A stretch of DNA of 64,000 nt from Bog-257 sp963846715. Its GTDB lineage: Bacteria; Acidobacteriota; Terriglobia; Terriglobales; Acidobacteriaceae. The notes beneath the pieces are model-generated. The model saw nothing but the letters and a program-made list of their open reading frames with translations. It was not told the origin of the DNA and ran no database searches. The position numbers and the translations under genes were made by a program. Position 1 is the first letter of the stretch. Each line of letters opens with the position of its first letter. Where the stretch lies: contig CAWJXA010000002.1 in the NCBI GenBank assembly GCA_963846715.1, positions 806,001-870,000 on the forward strand, given 5' to 3'. Shown here piece by piece: positions 1 through 9,572 of the stretch.

Positions 1-195
1 GCGAACAGCCATGTGTCGGGGCCAGGAAACGCTAGCCGAACCAGCAGCACGCTACAACCAGGTTTTCTTGGGCACCAAAAACGACGCACGGCCCCCACTA
101 GCCAACCCACCGCGTCCGGATCAGAAAGGCTTACCGGTTTATCCCGAACTCTTTACGTTACCACCGCAGCCAAGGGGCTTCAATGAAATCCCCGC
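1..195. other. Unassigned sequence downstream of glnE
   Basis: No gene can be assigned here. The minus strand has stops in all three frames shortly after the glnE stop. One minus-strand frame then stays open from about position 116 to the window edge, with several GTG codons that could start a gene, but I do not recognise the partial product. Confidence 0.3.
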
Positions 196-2001
196 TCACG
201 GCATACCACGTTGGCGGTAGATGGCCCGGGTCTGGCGCAGCACATCAGCCAGTCGCATTTCCGGGTCGAAGCTGTCCTCGGCACGCAGCATTCGCCACAA
301 CAGTTTCTGGAGGGCCCGATGCGGATGCTCGGCAACCGGCAGCCATTTGCGCGCCCGTCCGGTTACCAGCCGCACCAAGTGCTCGAGAGTACGCAAGAAC
401 AGCGCGCTTTCCACCAGCCCCCGGTATTCCACAACCTCCAGCAGCTTGTGCCGATGCAGGAGATCCAGGCGCTCCCCAAGATTTCCTGCAAGCCACCGCT
501 GATGCTTCGCCTGAAGCGAACCCGCCAGATAATCAAGGTCGTAGATTCCGCCCGGACAAGTCTTAAAGTTCGCCGCGGCCTCGCTCCGCTCCAGCCGGGT
601 ACGAACCTCCTTCAATTCCGGGTCGAAATCAGCTCGACTCGCTATCTCCGCTATTCCGCGGTGGACTGCCTCCAGCACGCGATTACCAACCTCGCGATCG
701 CCCGCAACATACCGTAGCTTGAGATAGGTCAATGCCTCCCAGGGCTTGGCTTCATCCCGAAAATAGGTGGCCAGTTGCGCGGGAGTGACAACCAGTTCGC
801 CTTCGCGGCCATGGGGACGCAGTCGCGCATCCACAGGAAAAACGGTTCCATCGAGCGTGTAGGCCGTCAATGCATCCATCATTTCTGTCGCCGCTCGGCG
901 CGCCTCTTCCTGACCGCAACCGTCCTCGCAAACAAATAAAACATCGGCATCGGATAGAAGATCGCATTCGCGAGCACCCAGCCTTCCCAGCCCCATCACC
1001 GTGAATCCGGTTGGCACTCCGGCGATAGCCAGGGCGGCCTGAATCGCGGCGTCGGCTGCGGCTGTGTTCTCGCTCAGGGAATCGAATACCTCGCGCAACT
1101 GGAACAAGTCGCGAGCGCCTGAAATGAACGTGCGACGGCGATAATGTTGCCGCAAGATGGCGGTCGCTTCGGAACGGTCGATCTTTTCCTGAGCAAGGTA
1201 GGCAAAAACCGGGTCTGTCCCAACCATCTCGTTTCGCGGGCCTTCCTCAAACAGTGTTTCCAGCGGGGGGGTTGAGGGTCCTTCAATTTGAGTCAGCAGG
1301 GAGACTTCCGCCGGATAACGAACCAGAATGTCGGTGAGATACTCACTGAACTCAAAGATGGTTAGCGCCTTGCTCACGGCTTCAGGCGAGCGCAACACCG
1401 CTCCATACCTCTCCGAGGTTGTTCCCGCGGAACTAAGAAAGCGATCGAGATTGCGGCGTGCATGTTGCGACAGTTCGGCACTTCCGGCTATTTCCCGCAG
1501 CCGGGGAGAATCGACCGCCAGCCGCTGCATCATTTGGCTGTAGGAACTCTCCGGCGTAGCTGCAACCCCTGCATGCAAATGAAATTCCTGGGGCGCGATG
1601 CGGTCCTGGTTCTGCTCCTGATAAATAACTCGTTGGTATATCTCCGTTACAGCCGACATGCGCCGTTGCACGTGAGCCAGAAATTCTTCCGGCGTGGGCG
1701 CCGTGGTGCCTTCCCGGGCAAGGCTTCGCGCCAACGCCTCCAACTCCCAACGCGATTCAGGCAGCCGATGCGTCTGCTGGCCGTGCCGCAATTGCAGGCG
1801 GTGCTCCAGGTTACGCAGGAACTCGTAGGCATTGGTGAGGTTGTGGAAGTCTTTGCTGCTGATGTGCTCCTTGTCGTTTAGCTTCTGCAGCGCAAACATC
1901 GTGCCCCGGGAACGCAGCCACGATTCGCTTCCACCGTAAACACGCTGCAGGCATTGCACCAGGAACTCGATATCGCGAATACCGCCACGGTCGATCTTCA
2001 C
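196..2001 (-). pseudogene. glnE: GlnE, C-terminal half (adenylyltransferase domain), frameshifted
   Basis: This is the continuation of glnE in the shifted frame. It carries the PII-responsive middle region (KIDRGGIRDIEFLVQ, the GlnD/GlnE linker motif) and the second nucleotidyltransferase domain (GLGRLGARECDLLSDADVLF, then VDARLRPHGREGE), which adds AMP to glutamine synthetase in the intact enzyme. The GTG at 2001 is only the first usable start; homology runs back to the frameshift near 2060, so no independent start is implied. Both catalytic halves are otherwise intact with no other lesions. A recent indel or a homopolymer error is therefore more likely than long-term decay. Confidence 0.85.
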
Positions 2002-3130
2002 ATCGATTCCGCCCTGGCCCGTCTGCCTGAGAAGCTCGTTGGCGGCGATGACTTCCGATTTTCTCCCGCGAGGCCAGCGCCGTTTTTATGGCACGGAAAT
2101 TCAACTCGGGACGATAGACGAAAGGTTGTACCCGTCGGATAAACTCGCGCGCCAGACCTACATCGCCAGCGGAATGGCGCACCTTGATCATGGCTTGCAG
2201 TTCCCAATCATGGGCGACGTGCGAGTAATAATGGATGGCATGGGGGAGCGGGACGGCAGGCTCTCCTTCGTTGCCTTGGGGACGTAAGCGCAGATCAATG
2301 CGGAAGACTTGCCCCTCAGGAGTGTGCCGTGAAAGCAGTTCCGTGGTTTGCTGGGCCAGGCGGATGAAGTACTCACGGTTGGGAATCTCCGCCGCTGGCG
2401 ATTCCTGGCCGCCGTCGTAAAGGTACAACAGGTCAATATCGGAACTGTAATTCAGTTCGTTGCCGCCCAGCTTTCCCAAAGACAGCACCGCAAAGCGGGA
2501 ATCGGTCACGCGACCTTCCGAGTCAAGGTGCTGGGGGGAGCCATAACGGTGCTGCAGCTGGGAGTGTACTTCGCGAAGCGCTTCTTCGATCAATACGTCC
2601 GAGAGAGCCGAAATTTCGCCTGTGGTTTCCGCCAGACTCGCCACACCCAGTACGTCGCGCAACATGATGCGAACGAATTCGCGCTTCTTGAAACGTGCCA
2701 GCAGAACCGCCGTATCGGTTTCAAACGAGCGCGAGCGCATACGAGCGAAGCTCTCCTGAAACTCCTCCCGCGAGTGGGTCCGGTCCAGGCTGCGGTCGCG
2801 CACAAAAACCTGAAACAGGTCACTGTTGTGGATCAAGGTCCCGCCCAGCCATGGACTGACTGCGAACACGACGACAGCATAGTGAATCAGGAAGCTGTGT
2901 TTCTCCAGCAGCCGCAACGTCTCGGGTGAGGCGGACTCGGCCAATCGTTCAAATTGATTGAGTGCTGCGTCCGGATTCGGCGAGCTGGGGAGCAAAGCTG
3001 TAAGAGCTTCGAGAACACCCGTTGGCACGAGCCGGCGAATGAGATCGAAGTTTCGCGCGGCAACTTCCGCATCGCGAAAATTCACGTGTGCCGGGAGCAT
3101 TGCGGATTCAGATTGAGTGATATCGGCCAC
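1811..3130 (-). pseudogene. glnE: GlnE, N-terminal half (glutamine synthetase adenylyl-removing domain), frameshifted
   Basis: This is the N-terminal part of the bifunctional glutamine synthetase adenylyltransferase/adenylyl-removing enzyme, which tunes glutamine synthetase to nitrogen status in the cytoplasm. The first nucleotidyltransferase domain is clear: GKLGGNELNYSSDIDL with its catalytic Asp pair, followed by RIDLRLRPQGNEGE. Homology is good to the ALASREK segment. After that the frame carries unrelated residues, while the genuine continuation (GIDVKIDRGGIRDIEFLVQC) sits in the next frame. Removing one base from the four-A run at 2059-2062 (minus strand) restores a single reading frame of about 978 codons, close to the usual GlnE length of about 950. 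Either the gene is inactive or the base is a sequencing error. Confidence 0.85.
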
Positions 3131-3176
3131 GATGGTTTAGGGACTTCCAGCTGCACGCTCAATTCGACGCGCAGCA

Positions 3177-3506
3177 CTATTTCGCCGCTGCTCCAGTCAA
3201 CATGGTTAGTAGCATGATCACCTCAGTTCGCGCGTAGATAGCATGCGGGAGCTTGGCTTCCATGTACACCCATGAACCCGCCGACAATTCTTTCTCCTCG
3301 CCGTCCAGAGTAACGCGAGCGTCACCCTGAAGAATCTCTATGACGGCCGGCACAGCTGCCGTGTGTTGCGATAGCTCCTGACCACCCGCAAAACCGAAAA
3401 GAACAATCTTCACGTAATCATCGCGATGAATAGTGCGGCTTAGCGTTCCATCCTTTGGGATTTCAACTTCCTGCAACAAGTTTTCTACGACCAGAAATTT
3501 GGCCAT
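3177..3506 (-). CDS. Small cupin-domain protein
   Basis: A protein of about 109 residues predicted to form a single cupin beta-barrel. The C-terminal half has a cupin-like run with an IEILQGDARVTLDGEE strand pattern and a conserved histidine in LPHAIYA. The start at 3506 is preceded by a strong GAGGAGGG Shine-Dalgarno five bases away, better than the upstream in-frame codon. It lies 46 bases upstream of glnE on the same strand and may be co-transcribed with it. Such small cupins are often binding or sensing proteins rather than enzymes; no substrate can be inferred. Confidence 0.75.
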   Translation of the reverse strand: MAKFLVVENLLQEVEIPKDGTLSRTIHRDDYVKIVLFGFAGGQELSQHTAAVPAVIEILQGDARVTLDGEEKELSAGSWVYMEAKLPHAIYARTEVIMLLTMLTGAAAK

Positions 3507-3613
3507 CGGACCCTCCTCATTCGCCCGCATACGAAGGCTTTTCTTACACCATCATAAGACCCAATCGGGGACATCCGGCGTCCGTCAGTCCAACTTGTCG
3601 GATTCAGCCGCGA

Positions 3614-4924
3614 CTAGCGGTAGGGATAAAAGACAAAGAACAGCAGCGACAGTGCGGTCAATACCCACAGCCCGGGCTTTAATTGTTTCGCCCTCCCATC
3701 AACCAGCTTGCAAATTGGATAGAGCACAAAGCCCGCACAGATTCCGATCGCAATGTTGAAGGTAAATGCCATCAGGGAAACCACCGCAAATGCCGGAATG
3801 GATTCGGTGTAGTCGGCGAAGTCGATATGCGTTATGGGCGCAAGCATGAACAGGCCGACAATGATAAGGGCTGGCCCATATGCCTGTGGGGGGATGGCTG
3901 CCACAAACGGTGAGAAGAACAGCGTCAGCAGGAAACAACTTCCGGTTATGAAGACCGTGAACCCGGTACGCCCGCCAGCCTCAATTCCGGTGGCCGACTC
4001 CACGTAAGCGCCGGCGGTCGTGGTTCCCAGCATGGGAGCAACGCAGGTCGTGATCGCGTCCACCAGCATTGGCCGCTCGATCTGCGGGAGCTGTCCATTT
4101 TCGTCGAGGAACCCGGCGCGTGCCGAAAGTCCAATCAAGGTGCCCATGGTGTCAACAAAGGCCATGATGAAGATGGTGAGGACTACGGGGAACGCACGCC
4201 ATGTGAACGCGCCGCGAAAGTCAAGCTGCCAAAGAATTGGCACTACCGTCGGAGGCATGCTGACCAAACCGTGCGGCGGTGGGACAATTTTGGCGACAAA
4301 CGCTGTGATCGCGGTGATCACGATGCCCAACAGGATTGCCCCCGGAACTTTTCGGATTACGAGAATGGCGATCAACACAAAGCCGAACATGGCTATCAGC
4401 GCGGGATGCGAGGTCAGATGTCCAGCCTGTACCGGCGCCCCGGGAACGCCAAGAGTGACCAGCCCTGTCTGATTCAGTCCAATGAAGGTCAGAAACAGGC
4501 CGATCCCTACTGCGAAGCTGTAGCGTAGAGATGTGGGAACCCCTTCCACCACCCACTGACGCAGGCGCAGAATGGTCATCAGGACGAACGCAGCGCCGGC
4601 GATGAAGATCGCCGCTAACGCCGTCTGCCAACGAAAACCCAGGAGTTTGCAAACCGTGAAGGCGATGAAGGCGTTTTCGCCCATGTAGGGCGCAATCGCG
4701 AAGGGACGGTTGGCGTAAAACGCCATCAGATAACAACCGAAGGCGGCCACCAGTACCGTCGCCACAAACGACGGGCCTCCTGGAATTCCTGCCGCCGACA
4801 AAATCGCTGGATTGACCACCACAATGTAGGACATGGTGGTGAAGGTCGTGAGTCCGCCGACCAATTCGCGGCCCACGGAAGTGCGGTGGCGGTCGAAACC
4901 GAACCAGGCGTTCAGCCAGCTCAA
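3614..4924 (-). CDS. NCS2 family purine permease (AzgA-like)
   Basis: A 436-residue polytopic inner-membrane transporter with about 12-14 hydrophobic segments. The N-terminus (REL.GGLTTFTTMSYI followed by NPAILSAAG) is diagnostic of AzgA-type guanine/hypoxanthine/adenine:proton symporters. The substrate motif reads PYMGENAFIAFTV, where AzgA proteins usually have PGMGLNAFFAY, so the substrate may differ. The conserved AFVDTMGTLIGL helix and the TTTAGAYVESATGIEAGGRTG region are present. The start is a TTG preceded by GGAG. It lies directly downstream of the tRNA gene, and no purine riboswitch is visible between them. Confidence 0.88.
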   Translation of the reverse strand: MSWLNAWFGFDRHRTSVGRELVGGLTTFTTMSYIVVVNPAILSAAGIPGGPSFVATVLVAAFGCYLMAFYANRPFAIAPYMGENAFIAFTVCKLLGFRWQTALAAIFIAGAAFVLMTILRLRQWVVEGVPTSLRYSFAVGIGLFLTFIGLNQTGLVTLGVPGAPVQAGHLTSHPALIAMFGFVLIAILVIRKVPGAILLGIVITAITAFVAKIVPPPHGLVSMPPTVVPILWQLDFRGAFTWRAFPVVLTIFIMAFVDTMGTLIGLSARAGFLDENGQLPQIERPMLVDAITTCVAPMLGTTTAGAYVESATGIEAGGRTGFTVFITGSCFLLTLFFSPFVAAIPPQAYGPALIIVGLFMLAPITHIDFADYTESIPAFAVVSLMAFTFNIAIGICAGFVLYPICKLVDGRAKQLKPGLWVLTALSLLFFVFYPYR

Positions 4925-4946
4925 GCAGCGCTCCGGGTTTGGATGG

Positions 4947-5022
<76 letters not shown>

Positions 5023-5099
5023 GTCAATCGTTTGAAGCGATACGCGATGCCTCCAGCGACAATTGTAGCCGGGCAAGCGTTGAAATCAGCCTTGGCAAG

Positions 5100-5292
5100 G
5101 CAGCCCGCAGGCGTCGCCGCCGTTGGAATCTTGAGGCATCGACGCTCGTTTTCCAGGGCCGTGAGCATTGTATGGCGTAACGAGTGAATTACAAAGCCGG
5201 TGGCTGCCAAATCGTGCCCAATCGGCCAACGTGCTGGGAGACAACCGGGCCTTGGCATCGAAAACGAACTCGTGGCTAATGGGACGTTTCAA
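5100..5292 (-). pseudogene. Tyrosine recombinase (phage-type integrase) remnant
   Basis: The stretch between the tRNA and the N-acetyltransferase gene contains an integrase scrap split over two frames. One frame gives SHEFVFDAKARLSPSTLADW. The next frame gives TGFVIHSLRHTMLTALE at about 5150-5197, matching the box II HxLRH region of tyrosine recombinases. Sequence after this motif is degenerate and there is no C-terminal catalytic tyrosine. Position beside a tRNA fits an old integration event, although the scrap is on the 5' side of the tRNA, which is not the usual arrangement. Confidence 0.5.
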
Positions 5293-5343
5293 AGGGGAGA
5301 TTCACGAGCCTCGGAAATCAGCCGATCGACCCAACGGCGCAAT

Positions 5344-5871
5344 TCATCTTTGGATTTGGTCGATCTGTACGTAGGCGGTCTGGCTGGGCCTTTGCCGGGT
5401 CATGACCGCGACTTGCGGCAGCGTTCCGACGTACATCGCAATCTCGTCGCAGGCATGCTGCCGCGGGCACTTGAGACAATCCTTCAGCAGTTTGTCAGGC
5501 AAAGCTTCCTTGTCGGCCACCCGAAAACCCATGCGAGCGAAGAAATCTGGAATTCGTGTGAACAGGCATACACAAGTAACACTCTGGCGGCGGCCTTCCT
5601 CCAACAATGCGTCCATTAAAACCCGGCCGGCTCCTTTACCCTTCGAACCTGAGGTTACAGTGATAGAGCGGACCTCGGCTAAATGCATTCCGTAAAGATG
5701 AAGGGCACCGCAGCCCACGATCTCACCGTTGTGCTCGACCACTATAAAGTCGCGAATGTTTTCGCAAATTTCGACCAGCGAACGAGGCAGCAGCGTCCCA
5801 TCTGCCACATGAACCTGGATCAACTGCTCGATTACAAATGCATCGGGAAGGGTGGCGTTACGCGCATGCAT
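5344..5871 (-). CDS. Short-form N-acetylglutamate synthase (GNAT acetyltransferase)
   Basis: A 175-residue GNAT-fold protein. The acetyl-CoA pyrophosphate loop is seen as VTSGSKGKGAGRVLMDALL, with a preceding EVRSITV strand. It overlaps the end of argH by 14 bases and closes the arginine operon. Small single-domain GNAT proteins in this position are known to act as the first enzyme of arginine synthesis, acetylating glutamate with acetyl-CoA, in bacteria lacking full-length ArgA. A Cys-rich stretch (CLKCPRQHAC) near residue 135 is typical of this short form. The start at 5871 has a GGAG ahead of it. The role is inferred from family and context. Confidence 0.82.
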   Translation of the reverse strand: MHARNATLPDAFVIEQLIQVHVADGTLLPRSLVEICENIRDFIVVEHNGEIVGCGALHLYGMHLAEVRSITVTSGSKGKGAGRVLMDALLEEGRRQSVTCVCLFTRIPDFFARMGFRVADKEALPDKLLKDCLKCPRQHACDEIAMYVGTLPQVAVMTRQRPSQTAYVQIDQIQR

Positions 5872-7252
5872 GGGCGACTCCTGCGTAGATCGATATTTTT
5901 GTTTTCATTTCCTGCAGGGCTTCACGCACCCGTGCAGGAGCGGTTCCTCCCTGAACATCGTGTATGGCTAATACCTTGCTAAGAGACATCGCCTCGTAAA
6001 ACGCCTCATCCGCCTCGATACCAAAAGTGGCGTAATCTTCAGGCGAAAGTTGTTCCGGTTCGCAATTCCGTTCGACGCAAAGGCGCACCGCTTTCCCCAT
6101 TAGTTCATGGGCCCGGCGAAAGGGCACTCCCAGGTGAACCAGGTGCGCAACCGCTGCCTGCGCGTTCATACATCCGCGGCTGACAGCGCGCTCCATTCGT
6201 TTGAAATCGAACCCGACGGCTGCCGTGAAACCGATCGCTACCTTGAGCATGCCAGTCGTCTGGCTCGCAGCATGGAAAACCGGCTGCTGCGATTCCTGCA
6301 AATCCTTGTTGTACGCGAATGGAAGCCCTTTCATATTCACGAAAAGGGCGGTCACGTCGGCCAACAGTGTCCCCGCCTTACCGCGAATGAGTTCCAAAGC
6401 GTCAGGGTTCTTCTTTTGTGGCATGGCACTGCTGCCGGTAGAGTATTGCTCCGGCAATTTAATGAAACCGAATTCTGCGGTCGAGTACAGAATGAATTCT
6501 TCCGCCCATCGACTGAGGTGCAACGCTAGTAAGGACAGGGCCTGGGCGAACTCGATGGCAAAATCACGGTCCCCGGTCGCATCCATACTGTTGGCGGTGG
6601 GTTGATCGAAATCCAGCTGTGTTGCCATGGCCATGCGGTCCAGCGGCAAAATCGTCCCTGCCACCGCGCCCGATCCAAGGGGACATTCGTTGAGTCGCGC
6701 GCGGCAGTCGCTGAGCCGTCCCAAATCTCGCAGAAACATCTCCGCATACGCGAGAAGCCAGTGGGCAACTAGAACGGGTTCGGCCCGCTGCAGATGGGTA
6801 TACGCGGGCATCGCATTTTCACCTGCGGCATAGGCCTGTTTGAGAAATTCGCCAGCTAGATCAATCAGCAATTTCCCGATGCCGTCGATCTGTTCGCGAA
6901 CATAGAGCCGGAGGTCGGTTGCGATCTGCTCGTTCCGGCTGCGACCAGAGTGCAGCTTATATCCCACCTCTCCCGCCAGTTCCACCAGGCGCGACTCTAC
7001 ATAATGGTGGATATCTTCAATGCCGGGATCATCGTCCGCTGTCATCGCTTCTCGCGCGATCTGTTCCAAAGCCAACACGGTCATGGTCAGTTCTTCCGCA
7101 CTCAAGACTCCCGTCCGGGCGAGCGCACCCGCGTGGGCCTGACTTGCGGCCACTTCGTATTTCAGCAGTACGCGATCAAAAGGGAACGAACGCTGCCATT
7201 GTTCAAAATAGTTGTCGGATGCCTGGCTGAAGCGGCCTGACCACATCTTCAT
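5858..7252 (-). CDS. argH: Argininosuccinate lyase
   Basis: Cytoplasmic enzyme of 464 residues that splits argininosuccinate into arginine and fumarate, the last step of arginine synthesis. Family signatures are clear: MWSGRFSQ at the N-terminus, the HSGRSRNEQIATDLRL region near residue 105, AYTHLQRAEP with the catalytic His, and the superfamily signature GSSAMPQKKNPD carrying the catalytic serine loop. Its ATG overlaps the argG stop (ATGA), indicating translational coupling. Length is normal for the family. Confidence 0.97.
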   Translation of the reverse strand: MKMWSGRFSQASDNYFEQWQRSFPFDRVLLKYEVAASQAHAGALARTGVLSAEELTMTVLALEQIAREAMTADDDPGIEDIHHYVESRLVELAGEVGYKLHSGRSRNEQIATDLRLYVREQIDGIGKLLIDLAGEFLKQAYAAGENAMPAYTHLQRAEPVLVAHWLLAYAEMFLRDLGRLSDCRARLNECPLGSGAVAGTILPLDRMAMATQLDFDQPTANSMDATGDRDFAIEFAQALSLLALHLSRWAEEFILYSTAEFGFIKLPEQYSTGSSAMPQKKNPDALELIRGKAGTLLADVTALFVNMKGLPFAYNKDLQESQQPVFHAASQTTGMLKVAIGFTAAVGFDFKRMERAVSRGCMNAQAAVAHLVHLGVPFRRAHELMGKAVRLCVERNCEPEQLSPEDYATFGIEADEAFYEAMSLSKVLAIHDVQGGTAPARVREALQEMKTKISIYAGVAHACA

Positions 7253-8454
7253 TTCGTTGCCTCCGCGTGGATCACAGCGCGCGAACGGGCAGGCAGCCCC
7301 AGAATGCGGATGAATCCCTCGGCATCCTTCTGGTTGTAGCCGGCGCCCATGGTGAAGCTTGCAATATCTGGACGATACAGCGAAGTCTCTGACCGGCGAC
7401 CGGCGACGTCAATGTTGCCCCTGTAAAGTGCCAATGTTACAGCGCCATTTACGTCGGCTTGTGTGCTGCTTACAAATGCCTGGAGCGATTCGCGCAAAGG
7501 CGTAAACCAGAGACCGAAATAGACAACCTCGGCGTACTTAAGCCCCACGTGCTGCTTGAAGTGCGATAGATCGCGATCGAGACACAATGCCTCCAGTTCA
7601 CGATGCGCCGTCAGTAGAAGCGTCCCACCGGGCGTCTCATAACAGCCGCGCGACTTAATACCGACGAAGCGGTTTTCCACCAGGTCGACACGACCGATCG
7701 CGTTGCGCGCGCCAGTCTCATTCAGAATTTCAATCAGCGAAACCGGGTCCAGTTTCACACCGTTTACCGCGATCGGAACTCCGTGTTCGAATTCGATCAG
7801 AACCTTCTCTACCCGATCGGGCGCGTCTTGCGGTGACGTCGTCCACGTCCAAGTAGTGGGCAGAGGAGCATTGTTCGGATCCTCCAGTTCGCCGCCTTCG
7901 TGACTGACGTGCAGGAGATTGCGGTCGCGACTGTGAATCTTTTCCCGGCTTTGCGCCACCGGAATCCCGTGCCGCTCGGCATAATCGAGGCAGTCCTCGC
8001 GCGATTGCAGGTCCCATTCACGCCACGGCACAATCACTTTCAGGTCCGGCGCCAAAGCCTGATACGCATGCTCGAAGCGCACCTGGTCGTTCCCCTTGCC
8101 CGTGCAACCGTGAGCGAGCGCAGTAGCTCCCTCGCGCCCGGCCACCTCGACCTGGTACTTGGCGATGACCGGCCGCGCCAGAGACGTGCCCAGCAGGTAT
8201 TTGTGCTCGTACACGGCGCCTGCTTGCAGGGCAGGAAAAACATAGTCAGTTAGGAATTCCCGCCGGAGGTCTTCCACTACGACCTTGCTCGCACCGGTCC
8301 GATGTGCCTTCTCAACCACAGCATCGATATCATCACTCTGGCCAACGTCGGCTACGAAAGCGACCACTTCATAGTCATAGTTTTCCTTCAGCCACGGAAT
8401 GATGATGGAGGTATCGAGCCCTCCTGAATATGCAAGGACAACTTTTTCACGCAT
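7249..8454 (-). CDS. argG: Argininosuccinate synthase
   Basis: A 401-residue ATP-pyrophosphatase-fold enzyme that joins citrulline and aspartate. The PP-loop is visible at the N-terminus (LAYSGGLDTSIIIPWL), followed by ALAHGCTGKGNDQVRFE, the ATP/citrulline-binding signature, and later GIKSRGCYETPGGT. The start at 8454 is preceded by GAGGAGG four bases away; in-frame codons further upstream lack this and would extend into argF. It overlaps argF by eight bases and argH by four, consistent with one coupled operon. Confidence 0.96.
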   Translation of the reverse strand: MREKVVLAYSGGLDTSIIIPWLKENYDYEVVAFVADVGQSDDIDAVVEKAHRTGASKVVVEDLRREFLTDYVFPALQAGAVYEHKYLLGTSLARPVIAKYQVEVAGREGATALAHGCTGKGNDQVRFEHAYQALAPDLKVIVPWREWDLQSREDCLDYAERHGIPVAQSREKIHSRDRNLLHVSHEGGELEDPNNAPLPTTWTWTTSPQDAPDRVEKVLIEFEHGVPIAVNGVKLDPVSLIEILNETGARNAIGRVDLVENRFVGIKSRGCYETPGGTLLLTAHRELEALCLDRDLSHFKQHVGLKYAEVVYFGLWFTPLRESLQAFVSSTQADVNGAVTLALYRGNIDVAGRRSETSLYRPDIASFTMGAGYNQKDAEGFIRILGLPARSRAVIHAEATK

Positions 8455-9460
8455 TGGTCCTCCTCGGAGGAAAGCGGTGAACGCCACCTTCCAGCAGTAA
8501 AACTAAAATGGCTTTCTGGATATGTAAACGATTTTCCGCCTGGTCGAATACCACCGACCTAGGCGAGTCAATTACGGATGCAGCGACTTCCTCGTCGCGA
8601 TGGGCCGGTAGACAATGCATAAACACAGCATGCTTGGCGGCGTGCGACAGCAGGCGTTCATTGACCTGAAAGGCCGAGAAGATTTCGCGCCGCTCGAGCG
8701 CCTCGGATTCCTGCCCCATGCTGGCCCAAACATCCGTGTAAATAGCATCGGCGCCGCTCACCGCTTCTACCGGATCATGGCAGACTTTTACGCTGGCACC
8801 CGTCAACTTCGCAAGTGTTCGCGCTGCCGTAGTAATGCCTGCGTTCGGCTCGTAGCCCTCCGGTGTGGCCACGGATATAGAGGCACCCAACCCGGCGGCC
8901 GCCAACATCAGGGAGTGCGCAACATTGTTTCCGTCGCCAACGTACGCTAGATGCACTCCGTGCAGATCTCCGAACTGCTCCTGCAGGGTGAGCATGTCCG
9001 CCATGGCCTGACACGGATGCTCCAACTCGCTGAGAGCGTTGACCACCGGTATGGAGGCATGGGAAGCGATGGTCGTGACGGTTTCGTGCGAAAAGGTGCG
9101 GAGGACAATTCCGTCCACCCAGCGCTCAATATTCCTAGCGATATCGCTCAAACTTTCTCGAGCACCCAATCGCGATTGCATCTGGTCAACAAAAAACGAG
9201 ACCCCTCCCAGACTGTTGATCCCAGCTTCAAACGTGAGTCTTGTCCGCAGGGAGGCCTTTTCGAAGAAGAGGACAATTTGCTTGCCAATCAAGGTGCCGC
9301 GGAAGTCCGCAGGACGAGCCTTCATGACTGCCGCCAGCTCAAGCGCATAGGCGAGCTCATCGGGCGAGAAATCCTGAATCGAAATTAGATCACGACCGGA
9401 TACGCCCCGGAACATGTAGGGCGCATAGCCAGCGACTGGCGAAATACTTGTAGCAACCAT
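8447..9460 (-). CDS. argF: Ornithine carbamoyltransferase
   Basis: A 337-residue enzyme transferring carbamoyl phosphate to ornithine to give citrulline. The carbamoyl-phosphate loop reads KASLRTRLTFE (classical STRTR altered to SLRTR), with ELEHPCQAMADMLT for the ornithine domain hinge and HCLPAHRDEEV near the C-terminus, the ornithine transcarbamylase hallmark. The start at 9460 has AGGAGG six bases upstream. The SLRTR variant also occurs in N-acetylornithine carbamoyltransferases, but HCLPAHR and an otherwise standard pathway favour ornithine as substrate. Confidence 0.93.
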   Translation of the reverse strand: MVATSISPVAGYAPYMFRGVSGRDLISIQDFSPDELAYALELAAVMKARPADFRGTLIGKQIVLFFEKASLRTRLTFEAGINSLGGVSFFVDQMQSRLGARESLSDIARNIERWVDGIVLRTFSHETVTTIASHASIPVVNALSELEHPCQAMADMLTLQEQFGDLHGVHLAYVGDGNNVAHSLMLAAAGLGASISVATPEGYEPNAGITTAARTLAKLTGASVKVCHDPVEAVSGADAIYTDVWASMGQESEALERREIFSAFQVNERLLSHAAKHAVFMHCLPAHRDEEVAASVIDSPRSVVFDQAENRLHIQKAILVLLLEGGVHRFPPRRTNA

Positions 9461-9572
9461 TTCGTACCTCCTCTGGACCAACTGATGCGGAAATGCGAAT
9501 ACGCCATCAGGCGTCTACGGAATGACGATGTTCACCAGCATCGCTCAATAGAGCGATACCTGGAATGAGATG
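9461..9572 (-). other. argB-argF intergenic spacer with two small hairpins
   Basis: This 112-base gap is the only sizeable spacer inside the arginine operon. It contains two short perfect stem-loops, ACGCC/GGCGT with an ATCA loop (9507-9520) and ATCGCTC/GAGCGAT with an AATA loop (about 9540-9557). Neither is followed by a T-run, so they are not obvious terminators. They could mark an RNA processing point. Confidence 0.35.
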
